Positions 8,197-16,564 of a stretch of 35,625 bases of DNA are shown one piece after another. The stretch spans positions 1-35,625 of the forward strand of contig CALLKX010000082.1 of the NCBI GenBank assembly GCA_938083085.1, written 5' to 3'. The translations under genes were made by a program, and so were the position numbers. The notes below the pieces were generated by a model. That model ran no database searches and had not been told where the DNA came from. It saw only the letters and a list, made by a program, of their open reading frames with translations. Within the stretch, counting starts at the first letter, position 1. Each line of letters starts with the position of its first letter. The DNA is from an uncultured bacterium. GTDB taxonomy: Bacteria > Planctomycetota > UBA1135 > GCA-002686595.

Positions 8197-9569
8197 TGCG
8201 TAGCGGCTCGCTCCCCTGGCTCGCCCCGGCGGTGCTCCTGGCTGCAACGGCCTGCAGCCAGGCTTCGGAGGAGCAGAGCACGTCTGTCAAGCCGAGCGCA
8301 GCCGCGAGGCCAGCCGAGCCGGTGGAGACCGCGGTGCCCTTCAACGAGGGGCAGGCTCGGCGCATCCTCCAGATGTCGCCGCTCCCGCCCCTTCCTCCGG
8401 ACCCGACCAACCGCTACGCCGACGACCCGCGCGCCGCCCATCTCGGCCAGGCGCTCTTCTTCGATGAGCGGCTCTCTGCGAACGGAGCCGTGTCCTGCGC
8501 CACGTGCCACGACCCTGACCGCGGCTTCAGTGATGGCCGGCAGCTGGCCATGGGGCAGAGCTTGGGCAACCGCCATACCCCCACGCTCTGGAACGTCGCC
8601 CACCACCGCTGGCTCACCTGGGATGGGCGCGCGGACTCCCTCTGGATGCAGGCCCTCGACCCGATCGAGGACCCCCGTGAGATGGGGACCACTCGTGGCA
8701 AGCTGGCGCGGGTCATCGCGGAGGACCCGGCGTTGCGGGCGGCGTACGAGGCCGCCTTTGGCCCGATGGATGAGGCCGCCCTCCGCGAGCGCCCGGACGA
8801 CGCGCGCCCGGCGCGTGGCAGGGAAGCTGCAAGCGGGCCCGGAGCCCCAGAGCCCGTCCGCGCCTGGGCTGCTCTGGATCAGGAAGAGCGCGCCGCGATC
8901 GATGCGGTCTTCGTGCATGCGGGCAAGGCAATGGCCGCATACCAACGCCTCCTCGTGCGCGGAGACGCCCCCTTCGACCGCTTCGTCGAGGGCCTGCGGG
9001 AGAACGACGCGGAGAAGGTCGAGAGCCTCTCCGCCGGAGCCCAGCGCGGGCTGGCTCTGTTCATGGGCAGGGCGAACTGCATCCTCTGCCACAGCGGGCC
9101 CAACTTCTCGGACGGGGAGTTCCACAACAACGCGCTGCCCACGCTGCATGGAGGCGAAGCCCGGGACTCCGGGCGCTTCGACGGGGCCAAGGTGGTGGCG
9201 GCGAGCTCCTTCAACGCTGCGGGCCCCCACAGCGATCAGCGCGACGGCCCGGCCGCTCTCCGGGTCCGACAGCTGCGCCAGTCATCCGAGGCCTGGGGGG
9301 AGTTCCGGACCCCCAGCCTCCGCAATCTGGCCCACCGCGGCCCCTTCATGCACCAGGGGCAATTCGAGGATCTCGAGGGCGTGATCGAGTTCTACTCGGA
9401 GCTGAAGGGAGCCACAGGAAGGGGGCATCACCAGGAACAAGTCCTGGTGCCGCTCCGTCTGTCGGTGGGTGAGAAGGAGGACTTGCGGGCTTTCCTGGCC
9501 GCCCTGGAGGGTCGGGAAGCCGCTCCCCAGCTGCTCTCACCGCCGTCTCAATCTGCGCTGGCTCGTTGA
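8196..9569 (+). CDS. Di-haem cytochrome c peroxidase / MauG-family lipoprotein
   Basis: 457 residues. The N-terminus 'LAPAVLLAATAC' looks like a (weak) lipoprotein signal with Cys20. Two c-type haem sites are present: 'CATCHDP' (residues 101-105) and 'CILCHSG' (295-299). Family blocks flank them: 'LGQALFFDERLSANG', 'RHTPTLWNVAHHRW' with 'WDGRADSLW', and the C-terminal 'FRTPSLRNLAHRGPFMHQG'. This fits the CcpA/MauG/MbnH superfamily, which reduces peroxide or oxidises residues in a partner protein through two haems. Which of these applies here cannot be read from sequence. It is the last gene of the NHL/YtkA/peroxidase trio, translationally coupled to the YtkA-like lipoprotein. A Pro/Ala/Gly-rich insert at about residues 205-225 separates the first haem lobe from the helix leading to the second. 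Confidence 0.9.
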   Translation: MRSGSLPWLAPAVLLAATACSQASEEQSTSVKPSAAARPAEPVETAVPFNEGQARRILQMSPLPPLPPDPTNRYADDPRAAHLGQALFFDERLSANGAVSCATCHDPDRGFSDGRQLAMGQSLGNRHTPTLWNVAHHRWLTWDGRADSLWMQALDPIEDPREMGTTRGKLARVIAEDPALRAAYEAAFGPMDEAALRERPDDARPARGREAASGPGAPEPVRAWAALDQEERAAIDAVFVHAGKAMAAYQRLLVRGDAPFDRFVEGLRENDAEKVESLSAGAQRGLALFMGRANCILCHSGPNFSDGEFHNNALPTLHGGEARDSGRFDGAKVVAASSFNAAGPHSDQRDGPAALRVRQLRQSSEAWGEFRTPSLRNLAHRGPFMHQGQFEDLEGVIEFYSELKGATGRGHHQEQVLVPLRLSVGEKEDLRAFLAALEGREAAPQLLSPPSQSALAR

Positions 9570-9687
9570 TTGGAGCGGTCTTGCGCTCCCTCAACCACCC
9601 TCTTACCCCTCCCTAGCATCTCTCTCGGGGGAGCCGGGTAGTGTTACTAGGCGCCCAGCCGTCATTCGCTCGCACGTCATACGGAAC

Positions 9688-12222
9688 ATGATCTTTCCCC
9701 TCCTCGCCGCGCTCTCGCTCGCCGCCCCGTCCACCCTCGCGCTCCACGACGACGATCCCAAGATCCTCGATCGCAAGCCGCCGGTCCCCGGCACGGGCTA
9801 CACCGCCGCGGCCAACGCGCCGGGCCTGAGTGCGCTGACCGCCGCCGCCTCCCTCGGGTTCCCCGCGGACAACTTCACGCTCCAGTCCTGGATGACCATG
9901 AGCGACCTCGGCTTCAGCGGAGCGAACGGCAATGATTGCTGGGGGTACACCTCGCCCTCGGGCCGGGAGTACGCGCTCATGTTGACGACCCAGGGCACCG
10001 CGATCGTCGAGGTCTCGAACCCGTCGCTCCCGGACCTCATCGAGACCATCAGCGGCCCGAATAGCACCTGGCGCGACATCAAGGTGTACGGCTCGCGGGC
10101 CTACGCGGTCTCCGAGGGCGGCAGCGGGATCCAGGTCATCAACCTGACCAACGTCGACGCCGGCGTGGTGACCCTTGAGAACACCGTGACGGGCCCCGGT
10201 ACGAACGCCACCCACAACATCGCCCTCGACGAGGTCAGCGGCTTCCTCTACCGCACGGGCGGCGGGAGCGAGGGGCTGCGGATCTACAGCCTCGCCAACC
10301 CCTCCAACCCCCAGTACGTCGGCTCCTGGTCCCAGCGCTACGTCCACGACGCACAGATCGTCACCTACACCACGGGCCCGTTCGCGGGGCGTGAGATCGC
10401 CTACTGCTGCGGTGGCCTGAACGGCGGCCAAACAGACACCGGCTTGACCATCGTGGACGTCACGAACAAGAGCAACCCGGTGGTCCTCTCGCAGGTCTCC
10501 TACCCCGCGCGCGCCTACAGCCACCAGGGCTGGCTCTCCAACGACCGGACCCGCTTCTACCTCGGGGACGAGCTGGACGAAGGCTCGACCGTGAACACGA
10601 CGACCACCCGCGTCTTCGACGTGTCCGACCCGGCCAACGCCTCCTACATCGGCGCCTTCGAGAACGGCAACGCCGCGATCGGGCACAACATGTACGAGCG
10701 GGACGGGATCCTGTTCCAGGCCAACTACACCTCCGGGATCAGGGCCTTCGACCTGAACCAGAGCCTGAACTCCCCCCCCGAGGTCGGCTTCTTCGACACC
10801 GCGCCGAACTCCAGCAACGCCTCCTTCAACGGGCTCTGGAGCTGCTACGTCGGCTTCCCCAGCGGGACGATCATCGGCAGCGACATCGAGTCCGGCCTGT
10901 TCGTCCTGCGCTTCGGTCCGCCCGAGCTCTCGATCGCCCTCGCGCAAGGTGAGCCCGCCACGATCTCCCCCTCCGGGGGCACCATCCCCGTGGTCATCAA
11001 CGAGCTGATCCCTGGCTCCCTCGACCCCGCGTCCCCCACGCTGACCTACGACATCGGGAGCGGCCCGACCACCGTCCCGCTCGTGGCCAACGGCGGCTCG
11101 TTCTACTCGGCCGCGTTCCCGCCGCTCCCCTGCGGCGCGCAGGTCTCCTACTTCATCTCCGCGACCTCGCAGACGGGACAGACCGTCAACGCGCCGTCGT
11201 CTGCCCCGTCATCCGCCTACTCGTCGATCGCCGGTGACTCCCTCACCGTCGCGCGATTCGACGACATGGAGAGCACCGCAGGCTGGGTCTCAGGCGCGCC
11301 GGGCGACAACGCCACGACCGGCATCTGGGAGCGCGGCAACCCCGTCGGAACCGCGGCGCAGCCCGAGGACGACCACTCGGCCATCGGCGCGCAGTGCTGG
11401 GTCACCGGCCAGGGCACCCCCGGCGGCAGCATCGGCTCGAACGACGTGGACGGCGGCAGCACGACCCTGCTGACCCCGATCATCGACATGTCGGCGCTGA
11501 ACGATCCGACGGTCTCCTACTACCGCTGGTACTCCAACGACCAGGGTGCGGCGCCGAACGCCGACGTCTTCGTGATCGAGATCTCCAACAACGGCGGCTC
11601 CTCCTGGAGCCTCGTGGAGAGCGTCGGTCCGGATGGATCCGGTACCGCAGGCGGTTGGATCCAGAATGTCTTCCGGGTCTCCAGCGTCGTCACGCCCACG
11701 TCCCAGATGCGCATGCGCTTCATCGCCTCGGACCTCGGTTCAGGGTCCATCGTGGAGGCCGCTATCGACGACTTCGAGGTCGCCGACGTCAACTGCGGCG
11801 ACGGCATCGGCACGCTCTACTGCGACGCCGTCACCAACTCCAGCGGCCGCGCGGCCACCATCATTGGCTCCGGCTCCGCTGAGGTCGCCCTCAACAACCT
11901 GACCCTCACCGTGGTCGACCTGCCGTTCCTCTCGAGCGGCTACTTCATCGTCTCCCGTAACCAGGCCTTCATCACGAACCCCGGCGGGAGCCAGGGCAAC
12001 CTGTGCGTCGGCTCCAACGCCGGCCGCTACCTCGGGCAGGTCGGGAACTCGGGCTTCCTCGGCAGCTTCTCGATCACCGTGGACACGGGCGCCATCCCGC
12101 AGCCGACGATGACGGTCCCCGCCCTCCCGGGTGAGACATGGAACTTCCAGTGCTGGTATCGGGATCAGAACCCGGGCAACACGTCGAACTTCTCACGCGG
12201 TTACTCCGTGACCTTCCAGTAG
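9688..12222 (+). CDS. Secreted choice-of-anchor B family protein with LVIVD repeats
   Basis: 844 residues from the ATG at 9688; the open frame extends 73 codons further upstream but that part is not signal-like, whereas 'MIFPLLAALSLAAPSTLA' is a good signal peptide. Residues about 70-415 carry LVIVD-type repeats ('TAIVEVSNPSLPDLIETI', 'GLRIYSLANPSNPQYVGSW', 'TGLTIVDVTNKSNPVVLS', 'TRVFDVSDPANASYIGAF'), with 'SHQGWLS', 'YLGDELDE' and 'GHNMYERDG' blocks typical of the choice-of-anchor B family. A beta-sandwich segment follows (about 415-520), then a MAM/jelly-roll-like domain starting 'ARFDDMESTAGWVSGAPGDN' (about 523-700). The last domain, 'LYCDAVTNSSGRAA ... FQCWYRDQ', I associate with extracellular proteins of Planctomycetota. 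It probably acts at the cell surface or outside. A terminator follows directly. Confidence 0.85.
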   Translation: MIFPLLAALSLAAPSTLALHDDDPKILDRKPPVPGTGYTAAANAPGLSALTAAASLGFPADNFTLQSWMTMSDLGFSGANGNDCWGYTSPSGREYALMLTTQGTAIVEVSNPSLPDLIETISGPNSTWRDIKVYGSRAYAVSEGGSGIQVINLTNVDAGVVTLENTVTGPGTNATHNIALDEVSGFLYRTGGGSEGLRIYSLANPSNPQYVGSWSQRYVHDAQIVTYTTGPFAGREIAYCCGGLNGGQTDTGLTIVDVTNKSNPVVLSQVSYPARAYSHQGWLSNDRTRFYLGDELDEGSTVNTTTTRVFDVSDPANASYIGAFENGNAAIGHNMYERDGILFQANYTSGIRAFDLNQSLNSPPEVGFFDTAPNSSNASFNGLWSCYVGFPSGTIIGSDIESGLFVLRFGPPELSIALAQGEPATISPSGGTIPVVINELIPGSLDPASPTLTYDIGSGPTTVPLVANGGSFYSAAFPPLPCGAQVSYFISATSQTGQTVNAPSSAPSSAYSSIAGDSLTVARFDDMESTAGWVSGAPGDNATTGIWERGNPVGTAAQPEDDHSAIGAQCWVTGQGTPGGSIGSNDVDGGSTTLLTPIIDMSALNDPTVSYYRWYSNDQGAAPNADVFVIEISNNGGSSWSLVESVGPDGSGTAGGWIQNVFRVSSVVTPTSQMRMRFIASDLGSGSIVEAAIDDFEVADVNCGDGIGTLYCDAVTNSSGRAATIIGSGSAEVALNNLTLTVVDLPFLSSGYFIVSRNQAFITNPGGSQGNLCVGSNAGRYLGQVGNSGFLGSFSITVDTGAIPQPTMTVPALPGETWNFQCWYRDQNPGNTSNFSRGYSVTFQ

Positions 12223-12240
12223 AGCGAAGGGTCATCATTG

Positions 12241-12286
12241 AGCCGGCCCGCGACTCCAGGAGGAGACGCGGGCCGGCTGTCTTTTA
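12241..12286 (+). terminator. Rho-independent terminator after the choice-of-anchor B gene
   Basis: A perfect 12-bp stem (agccggcccgcg at 12241-12252 with cgcgggccggct at 12267-12278) and a 14-base loop are followed by gtctttta. It starts 18 bases after the stop codon. The U-rich side exists only on the + strand, so it does not serve the convergent pilin operon. Confidence 0.88.
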
Positions 12287-12324
12287 GGGCGGGTTGGCAT
12301 GCGCCCTCCGCCGACACGGGACCA

Positions 12325-14124
12325 TCACCAGGCCACGATGTCGACCGTCTCGACGGCCATGGGCGTAAACGGAGGGAGCGACGAGAGGTCGTTGAAGTCC
12401 TCGTCGTACTGCCAGGCCCGGATAGGTGCCTTGTAGCGGTCGCCCCCGTAGCGCCAGTCGCCCGTGGCGTGCTCGCTGTCGAACAGGTTCACGAAGCTGC
12501 CAGAGATGTTGCACGGCACCCCGCTCCAGTTCTCATGGAAGCGCGGCAGGTTCTCAAGCCCCCCGCTGTAGCGGCCCGACTCCGTCTCGTAGGAGCCGGT
12601 GACCATGGCGAAGTTGAAGGTGGTCTCACTGGCGCTCGGCAGGGTCCCTGGAGCCTTGCTCCCGTCCCAGGAGTTCGAGAGCAGGTTGACGGCGTCACCG
12701 ATGATCGACGCTCCCAGCTTGTTGACCACGTTGTAGTCGCCATGCACGTAGACCGAGGAAGGAGAGACCACCGTCAGCGAGGACGCCAGCTCCGAGCCGT
12801 TGGTGAGCAGCAGGCCGCTCGCGTCGGTGCCCGTGCCGAGCGTCTCGTGCGCCGCGTAGACGAGGCCGTTGTCCGGGAAGTAGCCCGAGTCAGCGAGCAG
12901 ACCCAGGTCGACCTGGATCGTCTCCACCTCCGTTGAGCCTCCGTTGGACTGCCGCATGTCGGGGACGGACTCGAGGCTGACCGCGTCTGCGACCTCCATG
13001 GTCACGTCGTTGCCCTCGGCGTCAAAGACGGTGAACCCGTAGCCCGAGCTGTCCGCGATGATCGAGAGGCCCGCGTTCTCATGGTAGAAGCCGCGGTCGT
13101 GGTCCCCGAGGCCAGGACCGACGAACGAGTACTCGCCCGTGTTAGCGTCGAGCTCGTAGGACCCCCCCTCGACGGACTCGTACATCTGGATCGACCCGAT
13201 CGGGGGGGTCACGGCCTCCTCGACGCCGTGCTGCCCGGTCATCACGGTCTGGCCGTAGCCCTCCTCGTACCCCGACGGCGGGCTCCACAGCTCGGCCGAG
13301 CCGAACTCGAAGGGCAGCCATTCGCCTGGACCGGTGAAGAGCCCATCGCCGTCAAGATCAAGGCCGTCTCGGTAGTTGCTGTCGTAGCCCGAGGTGCTCG
13401 AGACGGGCAGCTGTCCGCGGCTGAGCATCCGCTCGAACTCCGAGGGCGACGAGGGGTCAAAGGGGTCTTTGACCCAGCGACGAATGTCCACATTCCCGCT
13501 CGCCGCCTGGTCATTACGCTTGGAGTAGCGGAAGACGCCCCCCACCGCGTGGACGTAGTTGGTGTCCAGCGTGATGGTGCTGCCCCCGCCCAGGTACATG
13601 TCCCGGTTGGAGTGCACGCGCCCGCGCAGCGTCATGTTCGGCCCCGCGTGAACCTCCAGGTCGCTGTTGTAGAAGACGGCGAACTGAAAGAGCGGCGTCC
13701 AGGTCGCGTTGACGATCCGGTGAGCCCGCTGCCGTACGCCGTCCACCCGGACCCGGGTCTCGAGCTCATAGGGCTGAACGAGGTTCGATATGCCCGACTC
13801 GCTGGTGGTCGTGACCTGCTCCCCCAGGGCCGTCACGGTGAACTCGACCTGCTCTCCGCCGACGACCTTGGTGCCGCTGAGCGTCGGAGCCTTCCAGTTG
13901 GCCAGGTCATTCTGGAGCTCCTTGGCGACGACCCGCAGGGCGCCCTCGGCCAGGTAGCGGCCTCTCGTCTGGCCGTTATGGACCGCAGCTTGCCGGTCGC
14001 TGACACCAGCCATGGTGAACATGACCGAGACCATGCTGGCCACCACGAAGCTGCCAAAGACCGCGTAGATGAGCGCGACGCCCCGCCGCGATGCGACTCC
14101 CTTCCTCGTTCGAATCAAATTCAT
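12325..14124 (-). CDS. PilX/GspK-like minor pilus-assembly protein
   Basis: 599 residues from the ATG at 14124, preceded by gagggcag at good spacing; a longer frame to 14193 adds 23 unconvincing residues. The N-terminus 'RRGVALIYAVFGSFVVAS' (about residues 13-38) is a hydrophobic helix following a basic stretch, as in PilX-type minor pilins, and lacks the Glu5 of classical prepilins. The large C-terminal part is extracellular-looking, with many Gly/Ser/Tyr and a possible calcium-loop 'LDLDGDGLFTGPGEW'. It is third in an operon behind PilV-like and PilW-like genes, which supports the assignment. The large size relative to proteobacterial PilX (about 200 residues) is typical of a fused surface domain. 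No ATPase or secretin genes are in the window. Confidence 0.72.
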   Translation of the reverse strand: MNLIRTRKGVASRRGVALIYAVFGSFVVASMVSVMFTMAGVSDRQAAVHNGQTRGRYLAEGALRVVAKELQNDLANWKAPTLSGTKVVGGEQVEFTVTALGEQVTTTSESGISNLVQPYELETRVRVDGVRQRAHRIVNATWTPLFQFAVFYNSDLEVHAGPNMTLRGRVHSNRDMYLGGGSTITLDTNYVHAVGGVFRYSKRNDQAASGNVDIRRWVKDPFDPSSPSEFERMLSRGQLPVSSTSGYDSNYRDGLDLDGDGLFTGPGEWLPFEFGSAELWSPPSGYEEGYGQTVMTGQHGVEEAVTPPIGSIQMYESVEGGSYELDANTGEYSFVGPGLGDHDRGFYHENAGLSIIADSSGYGFTVFDAEGNDVTMEVADAVSLESVPDMRQSNGGSTEVETIQVDLGLLADSGYFPDNGLVYAAHETLGTGTDASGLLLTNGSELASSLTVVSPSSVYVHGDYNVVNKLGASIIGDAVNLLSNSWDGSKAPGTLPSASETTFNFAMVTGSYETESGRYSGGLENLPRFHENWSGVPCNISGSFVNLFDSEHATGDWRYGGDRYKAPIRAWQYDEDFNDLSSLPPFTPMAVETVDIVAW

Positions 14125-14142
14125 GTTCTGCCCTCGATAATT

Positions 14143-14164
14143 CGCGCGCCGTCCTCGGCGCGCG
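14143..14164 (-). other. Perfect inverted repeat in the leader of the PilX-like gene
   Basis: cgcgcgcc at 14143-14150 and ggcgcgcg at 14157-14164 flank a 6-base loop, 19 bases from the ATG of the PilX-like gene in a 100-base intergenic gap. There is no U-tract. It may be a stability or attenuation hairpin within the operon transcript. Confidence 0.45.
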
Positions 14165-14224
14165 GTGTTGCCTGGCAGCGGTCCTCCCCCCATATCCCCG
14201 CGAGGAGATACAGCAGGGGCCGCG

Positions 14225-15040
14225 TCAGCCGTTGTTGTTCCTCAACCTCACCAGCGCCTCGGAGTGAGTCCTGAACAGGTGCCCAGAGTCCGTGGTCGCC
14301 CGAAAGTCGATCCGGACCCGCACCGTGCCCGCGGAGACGCTCGCCGCGCCAGGCTGGGAGGTCTCGAAGGTCAGGCGTTCCACGGAGCGCGCCAGCACCT
14401 CTCGCTCGCCCTCGCCGTTGGAGACCAGCCGGACGAGCTCGTTCTCCCCCGCCGCAGACTCGAGCACCATGTAGGCGATGTCCTCGTGGGACCAGACCAG
14501 CCGGGACCCGGCGCTGATGGTGTGCGCCCGTTCATCCCAGATCCCCTGGACATCCTCAGGCTCGTCGGAGACCACGCCGTCACCGTTGCCGTCCAGCTCC
14601 GGGATCCCGTCACCGTCCACGTCGATCTCTGGGCGCCCGTTGCCGTCCAGGTCGCTCGGGGCGCAGAGGATGATCGAGCACATGGGCCCGTAGTCGGCCT
14701 CGCCCGGGGTGGCGGCCTGCGGCGCCGAGGTGTGTTCGAAGTCACCGAAGTCCGAGGCCGGCTGGCCGTCCGCGAAGATGTGCGGGTACTCCCGCTCGTT
14801 GACCGTATGGAAGCCGGACATGCGCAGGTCCTCCATGATCCGTGCCATCGCCCGGTCGCTGTCTCGCTGGATTCGTGACTCCAGGTTCCCGCTCTCGGTC
14901 AGACGGCTCACGCTCGTGGTGGCGCTGATCATCGTCTTCGCGAGCAGCGCGAGGATCGTGGCCCCCAGGATCATCTCCAGGAGCGTGAAGCCCGCCCTGC
15001 CGCCCTGGCGCTGTCCCATGATTCGAATCTGAATGCTCAT
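14225..15040 (-). CDS. Prepilin-type minor pilin, PilW/GspJ-like
   Basis: 271 residues. The prepilin signature 'GFTLLEMILGATILALLAK' begins at residue 17: the cleavage site after Gly, Phe1 and Glu5, followed by a hydrophobic helix. The next segment 'SRIQRDSDRAMARIMEDLRMSGF' is typical of PilW/GspJ proteins. Residues about 125-155 hold an Asp/Gly-rich run ('DLDGNGRPEIDVDGDGIP' then 'ELDGNGDGVVSDEP') resembling consecutive calcium-binding loops of thrombospondin-type-3 or dockerin style. Two possible starts exist (15040 and an ATG seven codons later at 15019); both keep the leader peptide. It starts four bases after the stop of the PilV-like gene and precedes the PilX-like gene, so all three should be co-expressed and processed by a prepilin peptidase encoded elsewhere. 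Confidence 0.85.
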   Translation of the reverse strand: MSIQIRIMGQRQGGRAGFTLLEMILGATILALLAKTMISATTSVSRLTESGNLESRIQRDSDRAMARIMEDLRMSGFHTVNEREYPHIFADGQPASDFGDFEHTSAPQAATPGEADYGPMCSIILCAPSDLDGNGRPEIDVDGDGIPELDGNGDGVVSDEPEDVQGIWDERAHTISAGSRLVWSHEDIAYMVLESAAGENELVRLVSNGEGEREVLARSVERLTFETSQPGAASVSAGTVRVRIDFRATTDSGHLFRTHSEALVRLRNNNG

Positions 15041-15044
15041 CGGC

Positions 15045-15539
15045 TCACCTCGCCACCTGGGTCGTCAAGTTGAGCCGCTGCAAGCGGCCGCGTGAGTCCA
15101 GCCAGGTGGCCTCCAAGGCCACCTCGAGGGGATCAGGGATCGCGCCGCTTCCCGAGTAACCCGAGAAGCTAGGCACGATGGACTGCTGCCGAAGGCGAAC
15201 GTCGTCGTACCCCGGGATCGGTTCGCCCGCTGGATAGTCCACGGGGATGTTGTCGCTCGACTTGGTGAGCACCTCTTCCATGCACCGTTCAAGCTCGGTC
15301 ATGGCCAGCGTCGAGTCGCGGCTGGAGTCGATGAGGCCGAAGCTCACGACCTGGCTCCCAAAGGCGGCAGCGAGCGAGATCAGCAGGACGGTGATCGCAA
15401 CGAGGAGCTCGATCATCGTGAACCCCGAGCGGGCACGAAGCGCCCGAGCCGGCCGCAGCCTGCTGCGGTCTCCGTCGCGCCATGGTGCGCATCGGTCTTG
15501 GTTCCACTTGCCTGAGGCAGTGGGTGCAGTCGAGTTCAT
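15045..15539 (-). CDS. Prepilin-type minor pilin, PilV/GspI-like
   Basis: 164 residues from the ATG at 15539; a TTG at 15581 would add 14 residues and is less likely. The signature 'GFTMIELLVAITVLLISLA' has the Glu5 and hydrophobic helix of type IV prepilins and type II pseudopilins, here after an unusually long basic leader of about 38 residues. The mature part is short, with 'TELERCMEEVLTK' after the helix. First gene of the minor pilin operon; a sigma-70-like promoter lies about 130 bases upstream. The order matches PilV-PilW-PilX, which prime type IV pilus assembly in other bacteria, though a type II secretion I-J-K role is equally compatible. Confidence 0.82.
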   Translation of the reverse strand: MNSTAPTASGKWNQDRCAPWRDGDRSRLRPARALRARSGFTMIELLVAITVLLISLAAAFGSQVVSFGLIDSSRDSTLAMTELERCMEEVLTKSSDNIPVDYPAGEPIPGYDDVRLRQQSIVPSFSGYSGSGAIPDPLEVALEATWLDSRGRLQRLNLTTQVAR

Positions 15540-15671
15540 CTGGGCACAGCCCCCCCAAGGGCCGCTCCGGTGCCCATCCAACGCTCCAAGAGGAGCAATG
15601 GACGCTTCAAAATGAGGCCCCGGGATGACACGACGGCGAGCGCCAACTCGATCCGCGCCGCGAGGCGGGAG

Positions 15672-15699
15672 AGAATACCCCAGGAAGTCGCTTTGTCAA
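15672..15699 (-). promoter_or_regulatory. Sigma-70-like promoter for the minor pilin operon
   Basis: Read on the - strand, a perfect TTGACA (15699-15694) and TATTCT (15677-15672) are 16 bases apart, upstream of the PilV-like gene and downstream of the larE stop. It is one of the few AT-rich spots in the region. The implied leader is about 125 bases. Confidence 0.6.
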
Positions 15700-15751
15700 A
15701 TGGAATCGAAGTTTGCCCGTTCGGTTTCGCCGACAAACGCCTGCGGCACGG

Positions 15752-16555
15752 CTACTTCTGTCCGTAGACCGCCAGCTCGTGGGTCTCGAAGCCGCACTCG
15801 ACGAGCCGCGTCTCGATCTGCACCACCATCGCCCCGCAGGCCTCGAGCTCGTCCGCGCCCACCTCGACCCGGGCGTGCGCCCCATGGTGACGCACCCGGA
15901 GCACGCGAATCCCGAGCTCCCGCAGGGATGCCTCGGCCGCCTCGACCCGCGCCAGCCGCTCCGGCGTCACCTCGGTGCCAACGGGGATGCGGGAGGCCAG
16001 GCACGCTGAGGCCGGCTTATGCGCCACCTCGAGCCCGTGCTCGGCCGCGTATCGGCGGACGTCCGCCTTGCTGAGCCCGGCGCCGCTCAGCGGGGCCACC
16101 ACGCCGTACTCTCGGGCGGCCTGGGCCCCCGGCCGGTGGTCACCCCAATCGTCGACGATCTCGCCAAAGGCGAGCACCTCGAAGCCCTCGCGTGCGGCGA
16201 ACGCCCCCATCGCATCGAACAGCGCGGCCTTGCAGAAGTAGCAGCGGTTACCCGCGTTCTCTCGGTACCGCGGGTCCTCCCCCTCGCGGGTACGGACCTC
16301 CTCTAGCCGCGCGTCCAGCGCCGCCGCGATCTGCCGTGCGTCTGTGAGCTCCGCCCTCGGCAGGGATGGCGAATCGGCGATAACCGCCACGCCACGCTCC
16401 CTACCCAGGACACGGCGAGCTGCGTGCAGGAGGACCGTGGAGTCCACGCCTCCGGAGAACGCCACGGCCACTCGCCCAAAGCCCATCAGGGTTCGGTCGA
16501 GAGCCTCGAGCTTGCGCTCGTAGGATTCCTCTGACTTCACGTCTCGCTCCCCCAT
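15752..16555 (-). CDS. larE: LarE-family ATP-dependent sulfur transferase
   Basis: 267 residues, the usual LarE length. The PP-loop 'SGGVDST' (34-40) binds ATP; 'NRCYFCK' (Cys105, Cys108) and 'ASACLASRIP' (Cys185) follow, as does 'GEIVDDWGDHRPG'. LarE adds sulfur to pyridinium-3,5-biscarboxylic acid mononucleotide in making the nickel-pincer nucleotide cofactor of lactate racemase and relatives. In the classical enzyme a single cysteine, in the position of Cys185, gives up its sulfur; a second class uses three cysteines to hold an iron-sulfur cluster. The CxxC plus Cys185 seen here fits the three-cysteine class. No larB, larC or larA is in the window. It is the last gene of the rlmI-thiS-thiG-CPBP-gammaCA run, starting nine bases after its neighbour's stop. 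Confidence 0.9.
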   Translation of the reverse strand: MGERDVKSEESYERKLEALDRTLMGFGRVAVAFSGGVDSTVLLHAARRVLGRERGVAVIADSPSLPRAELTDARQIAAALDARLEEVRTREGEDPRYRENAGNRCYFCKAALFDAMGAFAAREGFEVLAFGEIVDDWGDHRPGAQAAREYGVVAPLSGAGLSKADVRRYAAEHGLEVAHKPASACLASRIPVGTEVTPERLARVEAAEASLRELGIRVLRVRHHGAHARVEVGADELEACGAMVVQIETRLVECGFETHELAVYGQK

Positions 16556-16564
16556 TGCGCTGCC

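Noticed and set aside
9572..9589. Possible terminator after the di-haem gene
   Set aside because: The stem is only 6 bp and is followed by ctcaaccacc with no U-tract.
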